Position numbers and translations under genes: made by a program. Source: Methanobacterium aggregans (GTDB lineage Archaea > Methanobacteriota > Methanobacteria > Methanobacteriales > Methanobacteriaceae). From it: DNA of 64,000 nt. The stretch is taken from assembly GCF_017874455.1 (NCBI RefSeq), contig NZ_JAGGLN010000008.1:15300-79299 (forward strand), written 5' to 3'. Each line of letters opens with the position of its first letter. Position 1 is the stretch's first letter. The notes below the pieces were generated by a model. The model searched no databases and was not told the DNA's origin. It saw nothing but the letters and a program-made list of their open reading frames with translations. Below, piece by piece: positions 63,229-64,000 of this stretch.

Positions 63229-63555
63229 ATCAACAGGGTTAAAAGGGCAAATTAATGTTTTGCAGAACCCCATGTCCATGTATACCTAACTGATTAAACA
63301 GCAGAGTACAGATGTTTAAATTACATCCATTATAAAACAAGAAAAGGCTAGTCAAAAAAAGGCTAGTAATCCGTTTAAACCTTTAAAATCAAATGAATCC
63401 ATGAAAAGAATATAAAACTAAGAATTAGTTAAATAATAAATTTTATTAAAGTTTTATAAAAAATAGTCCATGAAATAATATAGAATAATTAATATAGAAT
63501 AACTCATCCAATACAAAAAAAATGTGTTTTATTTTAGTAATATAATTTTAAAGGG
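63229..63555. other. Intergenic between polX and 5S rRNA
   Basis: About 330 nt, AT-rich. An 8-A run near 63515-63522 is a T-run on the minus strand about 35 nt past the 5S 3' end and is a likely rRNA operon terminator. AAAAGGCTAGT is repeated near 63343 and 63357. No coding region seen. Confidence 0.45.
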
Positions 63556-63684
<129 letters not shown>

Positions 63685-63702
63685 TATTACACCCGTAAAA
63701 GT

Positions 63703-63718
63703 GAATATAAATATTTAT
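63703..63718 (-). promoter_or_regulatory. Possible separate promoter of 5S rRNA
   Basis: AATATTTATATTCAC on the minus strand lies about 25-30 nt upstream of the 5S 5' end, the usual archaeal TATA distance. A further GTTTTATATAGG near 63750 is a second candidate. 5S may therefore be transcribed on its own as well as from the operon. Confidence 0.4.
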
Positions 63719-63949
63719 TTTTACGACAATCAACTAGTTTGTCAAACAACCTATATAAAACCCACACATCATGCTCCACCCCAACTGAATACACCTAACC
63801 AGAACCATACAAACGGAAGAAGAGAAATAACACACAAAAAACACACTAAATCCTCTAATACCGTAGTTCTATAAAAGGAAAAGTAATACATATATAAGAA
63901 GACATTTTTTAGATAAATCCACGAAAGACTTCTATCCATTTTTTTTTAT

Positions 63950-64000
63950 GAAATCATGCAAATCGGACGTTGGAAACCGCGGACTGAACAACTCGGCCGA
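63950..64000 (-). rRNA. rrl: 23S ribosomal RNA, 3' end only
   Basis: The last bases on the minus strand read TCGGCCGAGTTGTTCAGTCC. This matches the conserved 3' end of 23S rRNA (ACTAATCGGCCGAG-type), and it lies upstream of 5S on the same strand, as in rRNA operons. Only the tip is inside the window and the exact 3' end is uncertain. Confidence 0.65.

Overview
The window is a stretch of archaeal chromosome. It most likely comes from a mesophilic methanogen of the order Methanobacteriales, close to Methanobacterium (inference from gene content). The support is an archaeal two-subunit primase, a group II thermosome, cyclic 2,3-diphosphoglycerate synthetase, the archaeal shikimate entry pair (ADH synthase and dehydroquinate synthase II), archaeal HMG-CoA synthase and thiolase, DUF530, UPF0058, DUF2115 and DUF2769 proteins, AT-rich intergenic DNA with TATA-like boxes, and strong GGAGGTGA-type ribosome binding sites. 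GTG and TTG starts are frequent.

Layout. 0-3.4 kb: small accessory genes, namely two tandem THUMP-only paralogues (one apparently starting at ATT), two pilin-like class III signal proteins and a DUF1699/HTH regulator. 3.4-7 kb: metG overlapping DUF530. 7.2-14.7 kb: priL and priS, split by about 5 kb of AT-rich accessory DNA. That insert holds a basic small protein, a voltage-channel homologue with an altered selectivity filter, a solitary type I restriction-like nuclease, a 60-aa protein and a DUF5677 protein with a decayed copy of its own 3' end. 14.9-17 kb: a secreted Asn-rich protein, an HTH plus small membrane protein pair, and DUF2115.

17-30.5 kb is the most interesting part, an ArsR-dominated island. 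It has arsC and a carboxymuconolactone decarboxylase-like gene facing arsR-acr3. A second arsR leads into a QueG-like Cys-rich iron-sulfur protein, three DsrE-like proteins and a 4Fe-4S protein. A decayed copy of the second arsR promoter and start then precedes DUF169, a ferredoxin, a second QueG-like protein and DUF2703. The two QueG-like genes are almost identical over exactly their last 516 nt but diverged before that, which points to gene conversion. A tail fragment of a second ferredoxin gene follows DUF2703. Two more arsR genes flank DUF166, an ABC exporter, a zinc ribbon and a DGC-domain protein. I propose a little-described metalloid/thiol redox system here; its function is not proven by sequence.

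30.7-64 kb is mainly housekeeping: CCA-adding enzyme, ThpR and an HprK-like P-loop protein; aromatic biosynthesis; a fused ADP-forming acyl-CoA synthetase behind a long leader with an inverted repeat; aspS; hisD; UPF0058; cyclic 2,3-DPG synthetase; thermosome; a flippase; rhodanese; thiolase and HMG-CoA synthase; a 5-FCL-like protein; a ferritin-like/DUF2769 group; MsrA; an amino acid permease; a PAS histidine kinase; and PolX. The window ends in an rRNA operon on the minus strand, with 5S complete and the 3' tip of 23S at the edge. No CRISPR array, tRNA or transposase gene was seen.
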